From positions 1-64,000 of the forward strand of contig CAWISR010000002.1 of the NCBI GenBank assembly GCA_963838845.1: DNA of 64,000 nt, written 5' to 3'. The translations under genes and the position numbers were made by a program. The stretch comes from CAVRXQ01 sp963838845. GTDB lineage: Bacteria; Actinomycetota; Acidimicrobiia; Acidimicrobiales; Bog-793. Below the pieces are notes generated by a model, which was not told where the DNA came from, made no database searches, and saw only the letters and a list, made by a program, of their open reading frames with translations. This document shows positions 50,071 to 59,650 of the stretch, one piece after another (the stretch's first letter is position 1; each line of letters starts with the position of its first letter).

Positions 50071-52686
50071 ATGTCGCAGACCGTCGCAACGAGCGGCTCC
50101 GAGGACACGGCCACCGTCCGATTCATACTGAACGGCGCGGAGGTCGAGGTCAGCCGCGATCACCCGCACCTGCTTGCGGCGTTGCGCGAGGAGCTCAACG
50201 TCACATCGCCGAAAGATGGCTGTTCGCCATCGGGTCAGTGCGGGTGCTGCACGGTGCTCATCGACGGCAAGGCGTCGGTGAGCTGCCTGATGTCCTTGGA
50301 CAAGGCGGCAGGAAAGTCGATCGTCACGCTCGAGGGACTCGATCCCGACGAGCGCGCACGCTACGCGGCGGCATTCGCGGCGACCGGGGCACTGCAGTGC
50401 GGCTTCTGCACGCCGGGGATCGTCGTGCGGGTGAAATCGCTTGTCGACAAGAAAGGCGCCGACTTGACACGCGAAGACGCGAGCCGTCATTTGGGCGCCC
50501 ACCTTTGCCGGTGCACCGGCTACACGAAGATCCTCGACGCGGTCGAGATCCTTGCGAGCGGTGCGACTCCCGTGGCGGAGATCGCCGGTGGCATCGGTGC
50601 CCGCGGTATCAAGTACGACAGTTTGGATCACGCGCTCGGCGGGCGCGCCTACGTCGACGATCTGCGCGTTCCCGGCATGCTGCACGGCGCGCTGCGGCTT
50701 TCCGATCACGCCCGTGCCGAGGTCGTGCGCATCGACACGAGCGCGGCGCGAGCGGTCGATGGGGTGCGCGCGGTCTTCACTGCGGCCGACGTGCCCGGTG
50801 AGCTTCGGGTCGGACTCATCCACCACGACTGGCCGGTCTTCATCCCCGAAGGCGGTCGGACGTCGTACCTCGGCGACGTGATGGCGATCGTGGTCGCCGA
50901 CACGCGAGTGATCGCGCGCCGGGCCGCCGAGTTGGTCGATGTCGAGTACCGCCCGTTGCGTCCGCTCACCGATCCGGTCGCGGCGCTCGAAGACGAAGAG
51001 GACGCGGTCTGGACCTTGGAGGGCAACCTCTTGTCGCGCAGCGTCTACCGCCGGGGCGACGTCGACGCGGCGCTCGCCAAGTCGGCGCACCTCATCCACG
51101 AGGTCTTCCAGACCCAGCGCGTCGAGCACGCCTTTTTGGAACCGGAGTCGACGCTCGCCGTCCCGCAAGAAGACGGCACCTTGAAGGTCTTTTCTGGCGG
51201 CCAGGGCGTCTGGGACGACCGCAACCAGGTCGCCTCGGTGCTCGGGGTGCCGAAGGAGCGGGTCCTCGTCGAGCAGGTCTCGAACGGCGGCGCCTTCGGC
51301 GGCAAGGAGGACATGGCGAACCAGGCCCAGACGGCACTCGCCGCCTACCTGCTCGGTCGGCCCGTGAAGTGCACCTTGTCGCGTGAGGAGTCGCTCTACA
51401 TCCATCCGAAGCGCCATCCGATCCGCCTCGAGTACTGGGCGGGCTGTGACGAGCGCGGCAAGCTCACCGGCCTCAGGGCGCGCCTCGTCGGCGACTCCGG
51501 GCCGTATGCGTCGGTGGGGATGAAGGTGCTCGAGCGGGCGGCGGGGCACGCCTCGGGGCCGTACGTCGTCGAAGCGATCGACGTCGAGGCGCTCGCCGTG
51601 CGGACGAACAACCCGGTCTGCGGGGCATTCCGCGGCTTCGGCTCGAACCAGGCCCAGTTCGCGATGGAAGGCGTGATCGACCGCCTCGCCGAGAAGGTCG
51701 GGATCAGCGGCTGGGAGATGCGCTCACGCAACGTCGTCGCGCCGGGAGACGTCTGGGGCCCGGGCCAAGTGATGGACGAAGGCGCCCGCGGCGCTCGGGC
51801 GTGTCTCGAGAGGATCAGGCCGGAGTACGACGATGCGGTCGCGGCCGGCAAGGCGGTCGGTCTCGGTCTGGGATTGAAGAACTCCGGGCTCGGGAACGGC
51901 TTCAAAGAGATCGTGCAGGCCGTCGTCCAGTTCTCAGAGGAGGGCGCGGTCGAGGTCCGGCACTGTTGGACCGAGATGGGCCAGGGCGTCCACACGGTCG
52001 CTCGCCAAGTGGCCGTGGAAGAGCTCGGTGTCGACCCGGGGCAGGTCAGCGTGGTCGTCGACACCTCGCGCGAGCTCGACGCCGGGCAGACGACCGGCTC
52101 GCGGGGCACCCTGATGGGTGCGGGGGCGATCGCCGATGCCTGCCGGAAGGCAAACGACGACGGGCGCCGGCCCGGCGTCGACTACCTCGGTGAGTACCGG
52201 GTCGACTGGACGAACTCGATCGAGGAGGGTCTCGAGCACCCGACGATCCACTCCGCTTTCTCCTACGCCGCGCAGCTCGTCGTCATGGATCGCGGGTCGG
52301 GAGCAATGGACAAGGTGATCGCCGTCCACGACGTCGGCCGGGCCGTGAATCCTCTTCTCTGCGAGGGCCAGATCCAAGGCTCGGTGCACATGGGGCTCGG
52401 CTACGCCCTCTCTGAGGAGTTCCCCGCCGACGACGACGGTCGTCCGACCCACATGACCCTGCGCAGCCTCGGCATCCTGCGACCAAAGGACGTGCCGCCA
52501 ATCGAGCCGCTCCTCGTCGAGGAGCCGCAGCCGCGTGCCCCCTACGGGATCAAGGGGATGGGTGAGATCGGCCTCGTCCCGACGGCCGGAGCCGTCGCCG
52601 CCGCCCTCCACGACTACGACGGGCAGTGGCGCACGACCTTGCCGATGCGCGCCAACAAGGACGCGGGCGAGGCAGAGGACACCTGA
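50071..52686 (+). CDS. xanthine dehydrogenase, fused 2Fe-2S and molybdopterin domains
   Basis: An 871-residue fusion. Residues about 15-170 are a complete two-cluster FeS domain: GCSPSGQCGCCTVLIDG, QCGFCTPGIVVRV and HLCRCTGYTKILDAV. The Mo domain follows, with NGGAFGGKEDMANQAQ, the Arg motif NNPVCGAFRGFGSNQ, CWTEMGQGVHTVARQ and the catalytic Glu in YGIKGMGEIGLVPT. This FeS-Mo order is that of the xanthine dehydrogenases found in selenium-linked and anaerobic purine clusters. No FAD domain; the FAD subunit at 55885 may serve it. ATG 50071 with ribosome site AAGGAGACGCC. A TAGAAT box about 25 bp upstream may be a -10 element. Confidence 0.9.
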   Translation: MSQTVATSGSEDTATVRFILNGAEVEVSRDHPHLLAALREELNVTSPKDGCSPSGQCGCCTVLIDGKASVSCLMSLDKAAGKSIVTLEGLDPDERARYAAAFAATGALQCGFCTPGIVVRVKSLVDKKGADLTREDASRHLGAHLCRCTGYTKILDAVEILASGATPVAEIAGGIGARGIKYDSLDHALGGRAYVDDLRVPGMLHGALRLSDHARAEVVRIDTSAARAVDGVRAVFTAADVPGELRVGLIHHDWPVFIPEGGRTSYLGDVMAIVVADTRVIARRAAELVDVEYRPLRPLTDPVAALEDEEDAVWTLEGNLLSRSVYRRGDVDAALAKSAHLIHEVFQTQRVEHAFLEPESTLAVPQEDGTLKVFSGGQGVWDDRNQVASVLGVPKERVLVEQVSNGGAFGGKEDMANQAQTALAAYLLGRPVKCTLSREESLYIHPKRHPIRLEYWAGCDERGKLTGLRARLVGDSGPYASVGMKVLERAAGHASGPYVVEAIDVEALAVRTNNPVCGAFRGFGSNQAQFAMEGVIDRLAEKVGISGWEMRSRNVVAPGDVWGPGQVMDEGARGARACLERIRPEYDDAVAAGKAVGLGLGLKNSGLGNGFKEIVQAVVQFSEEGAVEVRHCWTEMGQGVHTVARQVAVEELGVDPGQVSVVVDTSRELDAGQTTGSRGTLMGAGAIADACRKANDDGRRPGVDYLGEYRVDWTNSIEEGLEHPTIHSAFSYAAQLVVMDRGSGAMDKVIAVHDVGRAVNPLLCEGQIQGSVHMGLGYALSEEFPADDDGRPTHMTLRSLGILRPKDVPPIEPLLVEEPQPRAPYGIKGMGEIGLVPTAGAVAAALHDYDGQWRTTLPMRANKDAGEAEDT

Positions 52687-52701
52687 GCACTGAACACTCG
52701 C

Positions 52702-52733
52702 CTTCCACCCGGCGCCGAAGCGCCGGGTGGAAG
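52702..52733. terminator. bidirectional hairpin terminator
   Basis: Perfect 14-bp stem (CTTCCACCCGGCGC at 52702-52715 with its complement at 52720-52733) and loop CGAA, in the 67-bp gap between the converging dehydrogenase and NCS1 permease genes. Confidence 0.8.
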
Positions 52734-52753
52734 ACAACCGGATCGCGTCGCCG

Positions 52754-54280
52754 CTAGGGGACCGGAACCGTTGAAGCGGGCTTTTCCGTGATCTGATGTG
52801 CGGGCAGCTTCGCCGTCTCGGCCTCCACCGAGGAGCGCGACAAGAGGTAGTAGGTCACCGCGCCGACGACAAGTCCGAAGAGCCAGCTCAAGTCCATCCC
52901 GTGTGTCGCACTCGTGAGCGGGGACGTGTAATTGAGCGGGTAGTAGTAGGTGGCGTCGATCCACATCATCGCGGCAAGCATGCCAAGGAACAGCGAGAAG
53001 ATCGCCTTCCAGTTGAACCCGCCGTCGCGCCAGTAAACGCCGCCGCGTTTCATCGCCAGTCCGGCGACGTCGTAGCGGCCGCGGCGCAACAGGTAGTCGA
53101 CCATGTAGATCCCGAACCACGGCCCGAGCCACACGACGATGTAGTCGAGGAATGCCGACAGGTCCGTGTAGAAGTTTCCTTTGTAGATCACGAGTGCCGT
53201 GATCCCTCCGGAGATGACCGTGTCGATGAGGACGCATCCCCAGCGCTTCACGGGTATGCCGATCGCCTGCAGTGTCACGCCCGAGGAGTACATGTCGATC
53301 GTGTTGATCGAGAACAGCTGCGGCAAAGCAAGGATGAGGAACGGCCAGAAGAACCAGCTCGCGAAAGCGGAGGGCACGCCCGTCGCCGCCGTCGCGTGCG
53401 GGCTCACAAGGTAGGCCGCCGCCCCGAGGAGCTCGAGCAGGATCGAAGGAATCGCGCCGCCGAGCGTCGCCGCCCAAAACGTCGCCTGCTTCGAAGTGTT
53501 GCGCGGAAGATAGCGGGAGTAGTCGGCCGCATTCTCGGTCCATCCGAGGCCGCCGGCCGAGACGATGAGGACGAGACCGGTCGTCCAGATCCACCACGAA
53601 TCGTGGAAGCCCTTCGCGAGGTGCTCGCCAGCGAGGTGCGCGTGCGGGAGGACGAGGGCCGCCATGATCGCAAATACGACGATGAACACAAACGAGAGGT
53701 ACCGGAGGACCTTCGTGATCGTCGCGTGTCCGAGGAACGGCACGATGAACTGCACGAGGACCGCGAGCACGATGACCGCCGCTTTGCCTGCGTCGTCCAG
53801 GTGCACGCCTTCGTGGCTGAACATCGCGACGACGATCAGCACGACGAGGACGATGCCTTCGATCTCGAAGCCGACCTGCGTGACCCAGTTGAACAGCGAC
53901 GGCACACGGTTGCCGTTGCGGCCGAACGGCGCGCGGCTCACCATGAACGCCGTCGTGCCGGTCTCGGGACCCGGAAGGCTCGCCCAGCCCAAGAAGGCAT
54001 AGACGAGGTTGCCGATGAGGATGGCAGCGACTGCCTGGTAGAAGGAAAGACCGAAGGAGACGATGAGCGCCCCGTAGACGAGGAACTCGATGTTCCATAT
54101 CGCGCCTGCCCACAACCAGAAGAGGTTCGAAGGCTTCATCGGACGGTCCGACTCGGGGATCAGCCCGATTCCCCGCTCTTCGAGGCTGAACGCCGAGTAC
54201 TCCTCCTTTGTCGGCGCGGCGTCTAACGCCGAACCCGGCGCGGGCTGTCCGCCCCCTTGTGGACTCAGGACCTCGGTCAT
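52754..54280 (-). CDS. NCS1 family nucleobase permease (cytosine/purine/allantoin type)
   Basis: A 508-residue polytopic protein with about 12 spans. Family features: EERGIGLIPESDRPMKPSNL before the first span, FWLWAGAIWNIEFLVYGALI, GPETGTTAFMVSRAPFGRNG (a classic NCS1 loop), SAGGLGWTENAADYSRYLP, and a late GPWFGIYMVDYLLRRGRYD. It imports a nucleobase or hydantoin with Na+ or H+. Substrate is best guessed as a purine base or allantoin from its neighbours. ATG 54280; GAAGGGAG upstream. It ends at a bidirectional terminator. Confidence 0.9.
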   Translation of the reverse strand: MTEVLSPQGGGQPAPGSALDAAPTKEEYSAFSLEERGIGLIPESDRPMKPSNLFWLWAGAIWNIEFLVYGALIVSFGLSFYQAVAAILIGNLVYAFLGWASLPGPETGTTAFMVSRAPFGRNGNRVPSLFNWVTQVGFEIEGIVLVVLIVVAMFSHEGVHLDDAGKAAVIVLAVLVQFIVPFLGHATITKVLRYLSFVFIVVFAIMAALVLPHAHLAGEHLAKGFHDSWWIWTTGLVLIVSAGGLGWTENAADYSRYLPRNTSKQATFWAATLGGAIPSILLELLGAAAYLVSPHATAATGVPSAFASWFFWPFLILALPQLFSINTIDMYSSGVTLQAIGIPVKRWGCVLIDTVISGGITALVIYKGNFYTDLSAFLDYIVVWLGPWFGIYMVDYLLRRGRYDVAGLAMKRGGVYWRDGGFNWKAIFSLFLGMLAAMMWIDATYYYPLNYTSPLTSATHGMDLSWLFGLVVGAVTYYLLSRSSVEAETAKLPAHQITEKPASTVPVP

Positions 54281-54506
54281 CCAGGACTCCCTTCGCAACG
54301 GGCACCGACGCGCGCTCCGCGTGCACGCCGATGGGCAATTTCAAGGAGAACGCTTACGCGCGGCTCACCGTCACCTCCAGGGTCGTTGGTCCCTGGACGG
54401 ACCCGGCACCAGCGCATTCGATAAACGGCGTCCCCCCTCGTCTCGCCGACTTCGCCGATGTCGACCCTGCCGGATCGACTCGTTCGAATCGGTGCGGTCG
54501 CGGCGG

Positions 54507-55817
54507 ATGATACTCGGGAGGTTGGCGACGAGAACGGTCCTTCGCGGGGCGCGCAGCCCGGGTGATCTCGTAATCGAGGAAGGCAAGATCGCGGCCATCG
54601 GGGTGGTCGAGGCGCGTCCGGGCGATCGGGTCGTCGAGTGCCCGGACGATCTCATCACCGCTGGATTCGCGAACTGCCATCACCATCTCTACCAGTGGAT
54701 GACCCGCGGCCGGGCGACCGCGTGTGATCTCTTCACCTGGTTACAGACGCTGTATCCGATCTGGGGCGAACTCACCGTCGACGACGTCGAAGCGAGCGCG
54801 CTCGTCGGTCTCGGCGAGCTGGCCTTGAGCGGCGCGACCCTCGTGTCGGATCATCACTACGTGGTGCCGCGCGGCGACGACTCGGTCTTCGACGCGATCG
54901 CCAAGGCGGCGAAGGCCGTCGGGGTCCGTCTCGAGCTTTGCCGCGGATCGATGGACCTCGGCGAAAGTCGGGGCGGTCTGCCTCCCGACTCGATCGTCGA
55001 GGAGATCGACGCCATTCTCTCCTCGACGGAGGCGGTTGCCCAAAGGTTGAGCGATGGCGATCGGGTTCGCGTCGCCGTCGCGCCCTGCAGCCCGTTCTCC
55101 GTGTCGATCGAGCTGATGCGCGCCTCGGCGGCGCTCGCCCGCTCACTCGGCCTTCGGATGCACACCCACCTCGCCGAGACCTTGGACGAGGAGCGCGACT
55201 GCCTCGCCCGGTTCGGTCGTCGTCCGGTCGAACTCATGGAGGAACTCGGCTGGGTGGGGGAGGACGTCTGGTTCGCCCACGGCATCCACCTGACCGGCGA
55301 AGAGATCGTCCGTCTCGGGTCCGCGTCGACCGGCGTCGCGCACTGTCCGAGTTCGAACGCCCGCCTCGCTTCGGGAATCTGTCCGGTGCGCGAGCTGATC
55401 GACGCAGGCGCCCCAGTCGGCCTCGGGGTCGACGGGCCAGCGTCGAACGAGATGGGGGTGCTGCTGCCCGAACTGCGACATGCGGTCTACTTCGCCCGAC
55501 AGCGTTCAGGCGATCCTGGCGCGCTCGCGCCGGCCGAGGCGCTCTCGCTCGCGACCCACGGCGGGGCGGCGTGTCTCGGCCGGCCCCATCTCGGACGCCT
55601 GGAGATCGGCGCGCCGGCGGACCTCGCGGTGTGGCCGATGGCAGACGTCGCCGACGTCCCCGAACCCGTCGACGCGCTCGTGCTCGGTCCAGACCGGAAG
55701 GTCCGACACCTCTTTGTTGGAGGAGAGCCGGTCGTCGAGGACGGCCGGCTCGTCGGCGTCGATCTCGAGGACGCGCATCGCGAACTCTCACGGCGCGCCC
55801 GACGACTGTGGGGCTGA
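54507..55817 (+). CDS. 8-oxoguanine-deaminase-like amidohydrolase
   Basis: A 436-residue amidohydrolase. Metal and substrate motifs: TAGFANCHHHLYQWMTRGRA, LVSDHHYVVPRGDDSVFDAI, LRMHTHLAETLDEERDCLAR, VWFAHGIHLTGEEIVRL, AHCPSSNARLASGICPVREL and VGLGVDGPASNEMGVLLPEL. These match 8-oxoguanine deaminases, which convert 8-oxoguanine to urate; guanine or isocytosine-type deaminases are alternatives. The open frame extends upstream to 54090 across the NCS1 promoter, but only ATG 54507 (or GTG 54492) starts the conserved part. It opens the operon with the FAD and XdhD-type genes. Confidence 0.85.
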   Translation: MILGRLATRTVLRGARSPGDLVIEEGKIAAIGVVEARPGDRVVECPDDLITAGFANCHHHLYQWMTRGRATACDLFTWLQTLYPIWGELTVDDVEASALVGLGELALSGATLVSDHHYVVPRGDDSVFDAIAKAAKAVGVRLELCRGSMDLGESRGGLPPDSIVEEIDAILSSTEAVAQRLSDGDRVRVAVAPCSPFSVSIELMRASAALARSLGLRMHTHLAETLDEERDCLARFGRRPVELMEELGWVGEDVWFAHGIHLTGEEIVRLGSASTGVAHCPSSNARLASGICPVRELIDAGAPVGLGVDGPASNEMGVLLPELRHAVYFARQRSGDPGALAPAEALSLATHGGAACLGRPHLGRLEIGAPADLAVWPMADVADVPEPVDALVLGPDRKVRHLFVGGEPVVEDGRLVGVDLEDAHRELSRRARRLWG

Positions 55818-55884
55818 GCCGGACGGAGGGGCCTTCGGCCCTGTGATGGCGCCGCCCGCCGACGCAGGCTGGACCCGATGACGA

Positions 55885-56631
55885 ATGTGTCGCAGTATTC
55901 GCGTCCGCCGCGAGCTCGGGGAGGCGCTCAGTCTCCTCGAACGATCAGGTGCCGTGGCGGTCGGTGGCGGCACAGAAGTAAACAGTCGCAACCACGACAA
56001 GCCGATCGCGATCGTCGATCTGCAGGCACTCGGCCTCGACGGTATAGAGCTGCGCGAGCCGAATGCGTTGCACATCGGTGCGACTGCGACGTTGCAGGCG
56101 CTCCTCGAACACGCCGACGTGCCCGACGCGCTTCGAGACGCAGCCCGCAGAGAGGTGCCGAGCTCCCTCCGGTCGCAGGCAACCGTCGGCGGATGCGTCT
56201 GTGGTCAACGGCGGGACAGCGAAGTTGTCGCCGCGCTCGTGTTGCACGAAGCCGTCGCCGTGGTGCTCGCGCCCAACGGCCGCGTGAAGATTCCTCTCGC
56301 GAATCTCATTATCGACCGCCTCCCGATGGAACACCGGATCGTCACCGCGGTGACGATCGACCCGAGCGGCGTAACCACGTCGGCGAGGACAGGGCGAACG
56401 CGGGCAGATCGGCCGATCGTCGCCGTTTACGGGCGACGGGCAGCGAACGGCGCTCGCCGAATCGTGGTCAGCGGAGTCGCCGAGAGACCAATCGTGGTCG
56501 ACGGTGAGGCCGCCGAAGTGCGAAAGGCGCTCGCAACGGCGGCCGGATTTGGCGACTTTCGCGGCTCTCGCGAGTATCGGCGTGTAATCGCAGAGGTACT
56601 CACCGGTCGGGTTCTTGAGGAGCTCCGATGA
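55885..56631 (+). CDS. xanthine dehydrogenase family FAD-binding subunit (YgfM-like)
   Basis: A 248-residue FAD subunit, somewhat shorter than the usual 280-290. The FAD loop is VAVGGGTEVNSRNHDKP and the second motif REVPSSLRSQATVGGCVCGQ is a variant of the normal RNxGTIGGN. IVDLQALGLDGIELREPNAL and the C-terminal ASREYRR-like helix fit the family. The N-terminus begins only about 10 residues before the family core (ELGEALSLLERS). It overlaps the XdhD-type gene (ATGA at 56628). It would take electrons from one of the two fused dehydrogenases. Placement is like ygfM beside xdhD in E. coli. Confidence 0.8.
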   Translation: MCRSIRVRRELGEALSLLERSGAVAVGGGTEVNSRNHDKPIAIVDLQALGLDGIELREPNALHIGATATLQALLEHADVPDALRDAARREVPSSLRSQATVGGCVCGQRRDSEVVAALVLHEAVAVVLAPNGRVKIPLANLIIDRLPMEHRIVTAVTIDPSGVTTSARTGRTRADRPIVAVYGRRAANGARRIVVSGVAERPIVVDGEAAEVRKALATAAGFGDFRGSREYRRVIAEVLTGRVLEELR

Positions 56632-59582
56632 AGATCACGCTGCGGGTGAACGGCGAACGACGCGAAATCGAATGCGAGCCTGGCACGACGTTGCTGCGGG
56701 CATTGCGAGGTCTCGGCTGTTTCAGTGTGCGGTTTGGTTCGTCAACCGGAGAGACCGGCGCGTCCGACGTGCTCGTCGACGGAAGCCTCGTCGCCGCGGA
56801 TGTGCTCTTGGCGGCGCAGGCCGAGGGCCACGAGGTGATCACGCTCGAGTCACTGAACACCGTTACCGGCGAACTCGACCCGATCCCGCAGGCGTTCGTG
56901 GACACTGGAGCGCTCCAGTCGGGTTACTCCGCCGGAGCGATGATCCTCGCCACCAAGTGCCTGCTCGAGTCGATACCGAACCCGACGGAGGACGAGATTC
57001 GCGACGCGTTGAGCGGCATCCTCGACCGAGAGACCGGCTACGTGAAGGTCGTCGAGGCAGTGAAGCGCGCCGCCGCAACCCTGCGCGGAGAAAAGCCTGA
57101 ACCTGTCGAGGCGGTGCTCGTTGCGCCGCTCACTGGGCGCGAAGTCGATTGGCACCTACCGGTCGCGAGCGAGCCCTTCGAAGCGAACAGCGCGTTCCCG
57201 CGACTCGTGAGTTCGGATGGAGCGTTCGAGGGCGCCGTCGTTGGGAAGCCCGTCGTGAAGGTCGACGGGCTTCGGCTCGCGAAGGGGAACCCGTGCTTCA
57301 CCGACGACATCGCTCCGCGCGGCATGCTCCACGCGAAAGTATTACGGAGCCCGCTTGCGCACGCGCGCATCGTTGCCATCGACGACTCCAAGGCGCGAGC
57401 GCTCTCCGGCGTGCGCGCCGTGTTGCATTACCAGAACACACCACGCGTGAAGTACGCGTCAGGAGGCCAGAGCTGGCCGAACCCGTATCCGTGGGATCAG
57501 GTCAGCTTCGACGACAAGGTGCGACACGTCGGCGATCGCGTCGCAGCCGTGGCGGCGGACACCGTGGAGATCGCGGAGCAGGCGTGCCGACTTATCGACG
57601 TCACCTACGAGGAATTGCCGGCGGTCTTCGACGAGATCGCGGCGACGACCGAGGGAGCGCCGGTGATTCACGACGAGCAGGACACGGTCGGCATCTACGA
57701 CGCGCCGCACAATCTCAGTCACCACATCGAGGGCCGTACGGTCGAGGACGACGAGCTCGCGGCTGCCTTTGCTGCGGCAGACCACCTCTTCGAAGAGACC
57801 TTCCGCGTCGGGCAGGTCCAGCACACGCCGATGGAGCCGCACATCACGATCGGATGGCTCGACGAGGACGACCGGCTCGTCCTGCGCACGTCGACGCAGG
57901 TGCCCTTCCATGTCCGGAGGATGATCGCCCCGCTCCTCGGACTGCCGGTGAAGCGCATCCGCGTGATCAAGCCTCGTCTCGGGGGAGGGTTCGGCTCGAA
58001 GCAGGAGATGCTGATCGAGGACATCGTCGGCCACCTCGTGCTCGCGACGAGACGACCCGTCCGCCTCGAGCTGACCCGGGAGGAGGAGTTCATTGGCACG
58101 CGGCTTCGCCACGCGCAAACGATCACACTGCGGACCGGCGTCAACGACGACGGGCGTCTCGTCGCCCGGGAAATGCGGGTCGTCTCGAACACCGGCGCGT
58201 ACGGCGCGCACGGCTTCACCGTGAACTCGGTGTCGGGCCAACACGGTCTCTCCCTCTACAACTGCCCGGCGAAGCGCTTTCTCTGTGACGTCGCATACAC
58301 GAACCGAATGGTCTCCGGGGCGTTCCGCGGATACGGCGCACCCCAGGCTTTCTTCGCCGTCGAGTCACAGATGGACGACATCGCCCGCGCCCTCGGCCTC
58401 GATCCGGTCGAACTGCGACGCAGGAACTGGGTCGGGGAAGGGGATGCGCTCGATATCGTCCCCCGCCTCGGAGAGCGCGGCGGCGTGAAGGAGATCGCAC
58501 CCGAGGATCTGCCGCGCGTGGCGACGTGCGGACTCGAGGAGTGCGCAGCGCAGGGCTTGCGAGCGATCGGCTGGGAACGGCGCGCCGATCCGGAGTGGAA
58601 ACGGCCGAAGGACAAGCCGCACATCCGCCGCGGCATCGGGCTCGCCTCCGCGATGCAGGGAGCTGGGATCCCCTTTATGGACATGGCCTCAGCCTCGATC
58701 AAGATCAACGACGACGGCTCGTTCAATCTCCTCGTCGGGGCGGCCGACCTCGGTACCGGCGCCGACACCGTGTTGGCGCAGATCGCGGCGGAGGTTCTCG
58801 GGGTACCCGTCGACGACATCATCGTGTACTCGTCGGATACCGATCTCACCCCGTTCGACGTCGGCGCGTACGCGTCGAGCACGACGTACGTCTCGGGCAT
58901 GGCGGTGAAGAAGGCGGCGGAAGCCGTCCGCGAACAAATCCGTGCCCGCGCGGCGCGTCTCGTCGGCGTCGATGATGCCGCAGGCTTCGAGCTCCACGAC
59001 CGAAGGGCATGGGCACCGGACGGACGGTCGATTTCGATCGGCGACATCGCGCTGAACGCGCTCCACGTCGACCATCCGGAACAGATCATGGCGGTCGCGT
59101 CCCACGTCTCGCCGGTGTCGCCGCCGCCCTTTGTTGTACAGCTCGCCGCCGTCGAAGTCGACGTCGAAACTGGTCAGGTGACCGTGACGAAGCTCGTCAC
59201 GGCGGTCGATTGCGGCGTGCCGGTCAATCCGGTGACTGCGAGCGGTCAGGTCGAGGGTGCGATGGCCCAGGCGCTCGGATACGCGCTCACCGAGGAACTC
59301 GTCCTCGACGATGCCGGTCGCCCCTTGAACGGACGGCTCGGCCCGTACTGGATCTTCCGTGCGGACGACATGCCTCCGACCGAGGTTTTCTTCGTGCAGA
59401 CGATGGAGCCGTCCGGGCCATTCGGCGCGAAGGCGGTCGCCGAGGTGCCAATGAACGGTGTGGCACCCGCGATACGCAACGCGATCCTCGACGCGACCGG
59501 CGTCGCGATCAACAAACTCCCGTTTACGCCGGAGCGCGTCTGGCGCGCGCTCCAATCGAACGAGGCACTGTCCGGACCGTAA
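56628..59582 (+). CDS. xdhD: XdhD-type molybdopterin hydroxylase with a cysteine-less FeS domain
   Basis: A 984-residue fusion. Residues 1 to about 160 align with a two-cluster ferredoxin domain, but the cysteines are gone: GSSTGETGASDVLVDG replaces the GCxxGxCGxCTV motif, GALQSGYSAGAM replaces GALQCGFCTPGM, and GILDRETGYVKVVEAV replaces GNLCRCTGY. The Mo domain is intact: GGGFGSKQEMLIEDI, MVSGAFRGYGAPQAFFAVES, GAADLGTGADTVLAQIAAEV and the catalytic Glu in GPFGAKAVAEVPMNG. From memory E. coli XdhD shows the same loss. It may need a separate FeS partner, or act without internal electron transfer. Substrate presumably a purine. Confidence 0.9.
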   Translation: MKITLRVNGERREIECEPGTTLLRALRGLGCFSVRFGSSTGETGASDVLVDGSLVAADVLLAAQAEGHEVITLESLNTVTGELDPIPQAFVDTGALQSGYSAGAMILATKCLLESIPNPTEDEIRDALSGILDRETGYVKVVEAVKRAAATLRGEKPEPVEAVLVAPLTGREVDWHLPVASEPFEANSAFPRLVSSDGAFEGAVVGKPVVKVDGLRLAKGNPCFTDDIAPRGMLHAKVLRSPLAHARIVAIDDSKARALSGVRAVLHYQNTPRVKYASGGQSWPNPYPWDQVSFDDKVRHVGDRVAAVAADTVEIAEQACRLIDVTYEELPAVFDEIAATTEGAPVIHDEQDTVGIYDAPHNLSHHIEGRTVEDDELAAAFAAADHLFEETFRVGQVQHTPMEPHITIGWLDEDDRLVLRTSTQVPFHVRRMIAPLLGLPVKRIRVIKPRLGGGFGSKQEMLIEDIVGHLVLATRRPVRLELTREEEFIGTRLRHAQTITLRTGVNDDGRLVAREMRVVSNTGAYGAHGFTVNSVSGQHGLSLYNCPAKRFLCDVAYTNRMVSGAFRGYGAPQAFFAVESQMDDIARALGLDPVELRRRNWVGEGDALDIVPRLGERGGVKEIAPEDLPRVATCGLEECAAQGLRAIGWERRADPEWKRPKDKPHIRRGIGLASAMQGAGIPFMDMASASIKINDDGSFNLLVGAADLGTGADTVLAQIAAEVLGVPVDDIIVYSSDTDLTPFDVGAYASSTTYVSGMAVKKAAEAVREQIRARAARLVGVDDAAGFELHDRRAWAPDGRSISIGDIALNALHVDHPEQIMAVASHVSPVSPPPFVVQLAAVEVDVETGQVTVTKLVTAVDCGVPVNPVTASGQVEGAMAQALGYALTEELVLDDAGRPLNGRLGPYWIFRADDMPPTEVFFVQTMEPSGPFGAKAVAEVPMNGVAPAIRNAILDATGVAINKLPFTPERVWRALQSNEALSGP

Positions 59583-59583
59583 G

Positions 59584-59611
59584 GCGCGGGCACAAACCTT
59601 CTTGCCCGCGC
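59584..59611. terminator. bidirectional hairpin terminator
   Basis: GCGCGGGCA (59584-59592) pairs with TGCCCGCGC (59603-59611), 10-nt loop, in the 68-bp gap between the converging XdhD-type and adenine deaminase genes. Confidence 0.75.
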
Positions 59612-59650
59612 GGAATCGGAGTCGCGTGAGCGGCGCGAGCGCGGCGAGTT

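Noticed and set aside
49717..51549. 610-codon minus-strand open frame
   Set aside because: Antisense to the ABC ATPase and the fused dehydrogenase; no domain, arginine/valine-rich shadow.
52614..54344. 576-codon minus-strand frame overlapping the NCS1 permease
   Set aside because: It is the same strand but a different frame; it lacks membrane spans while the 52754-54280 frame has the full NCS1 pattern.
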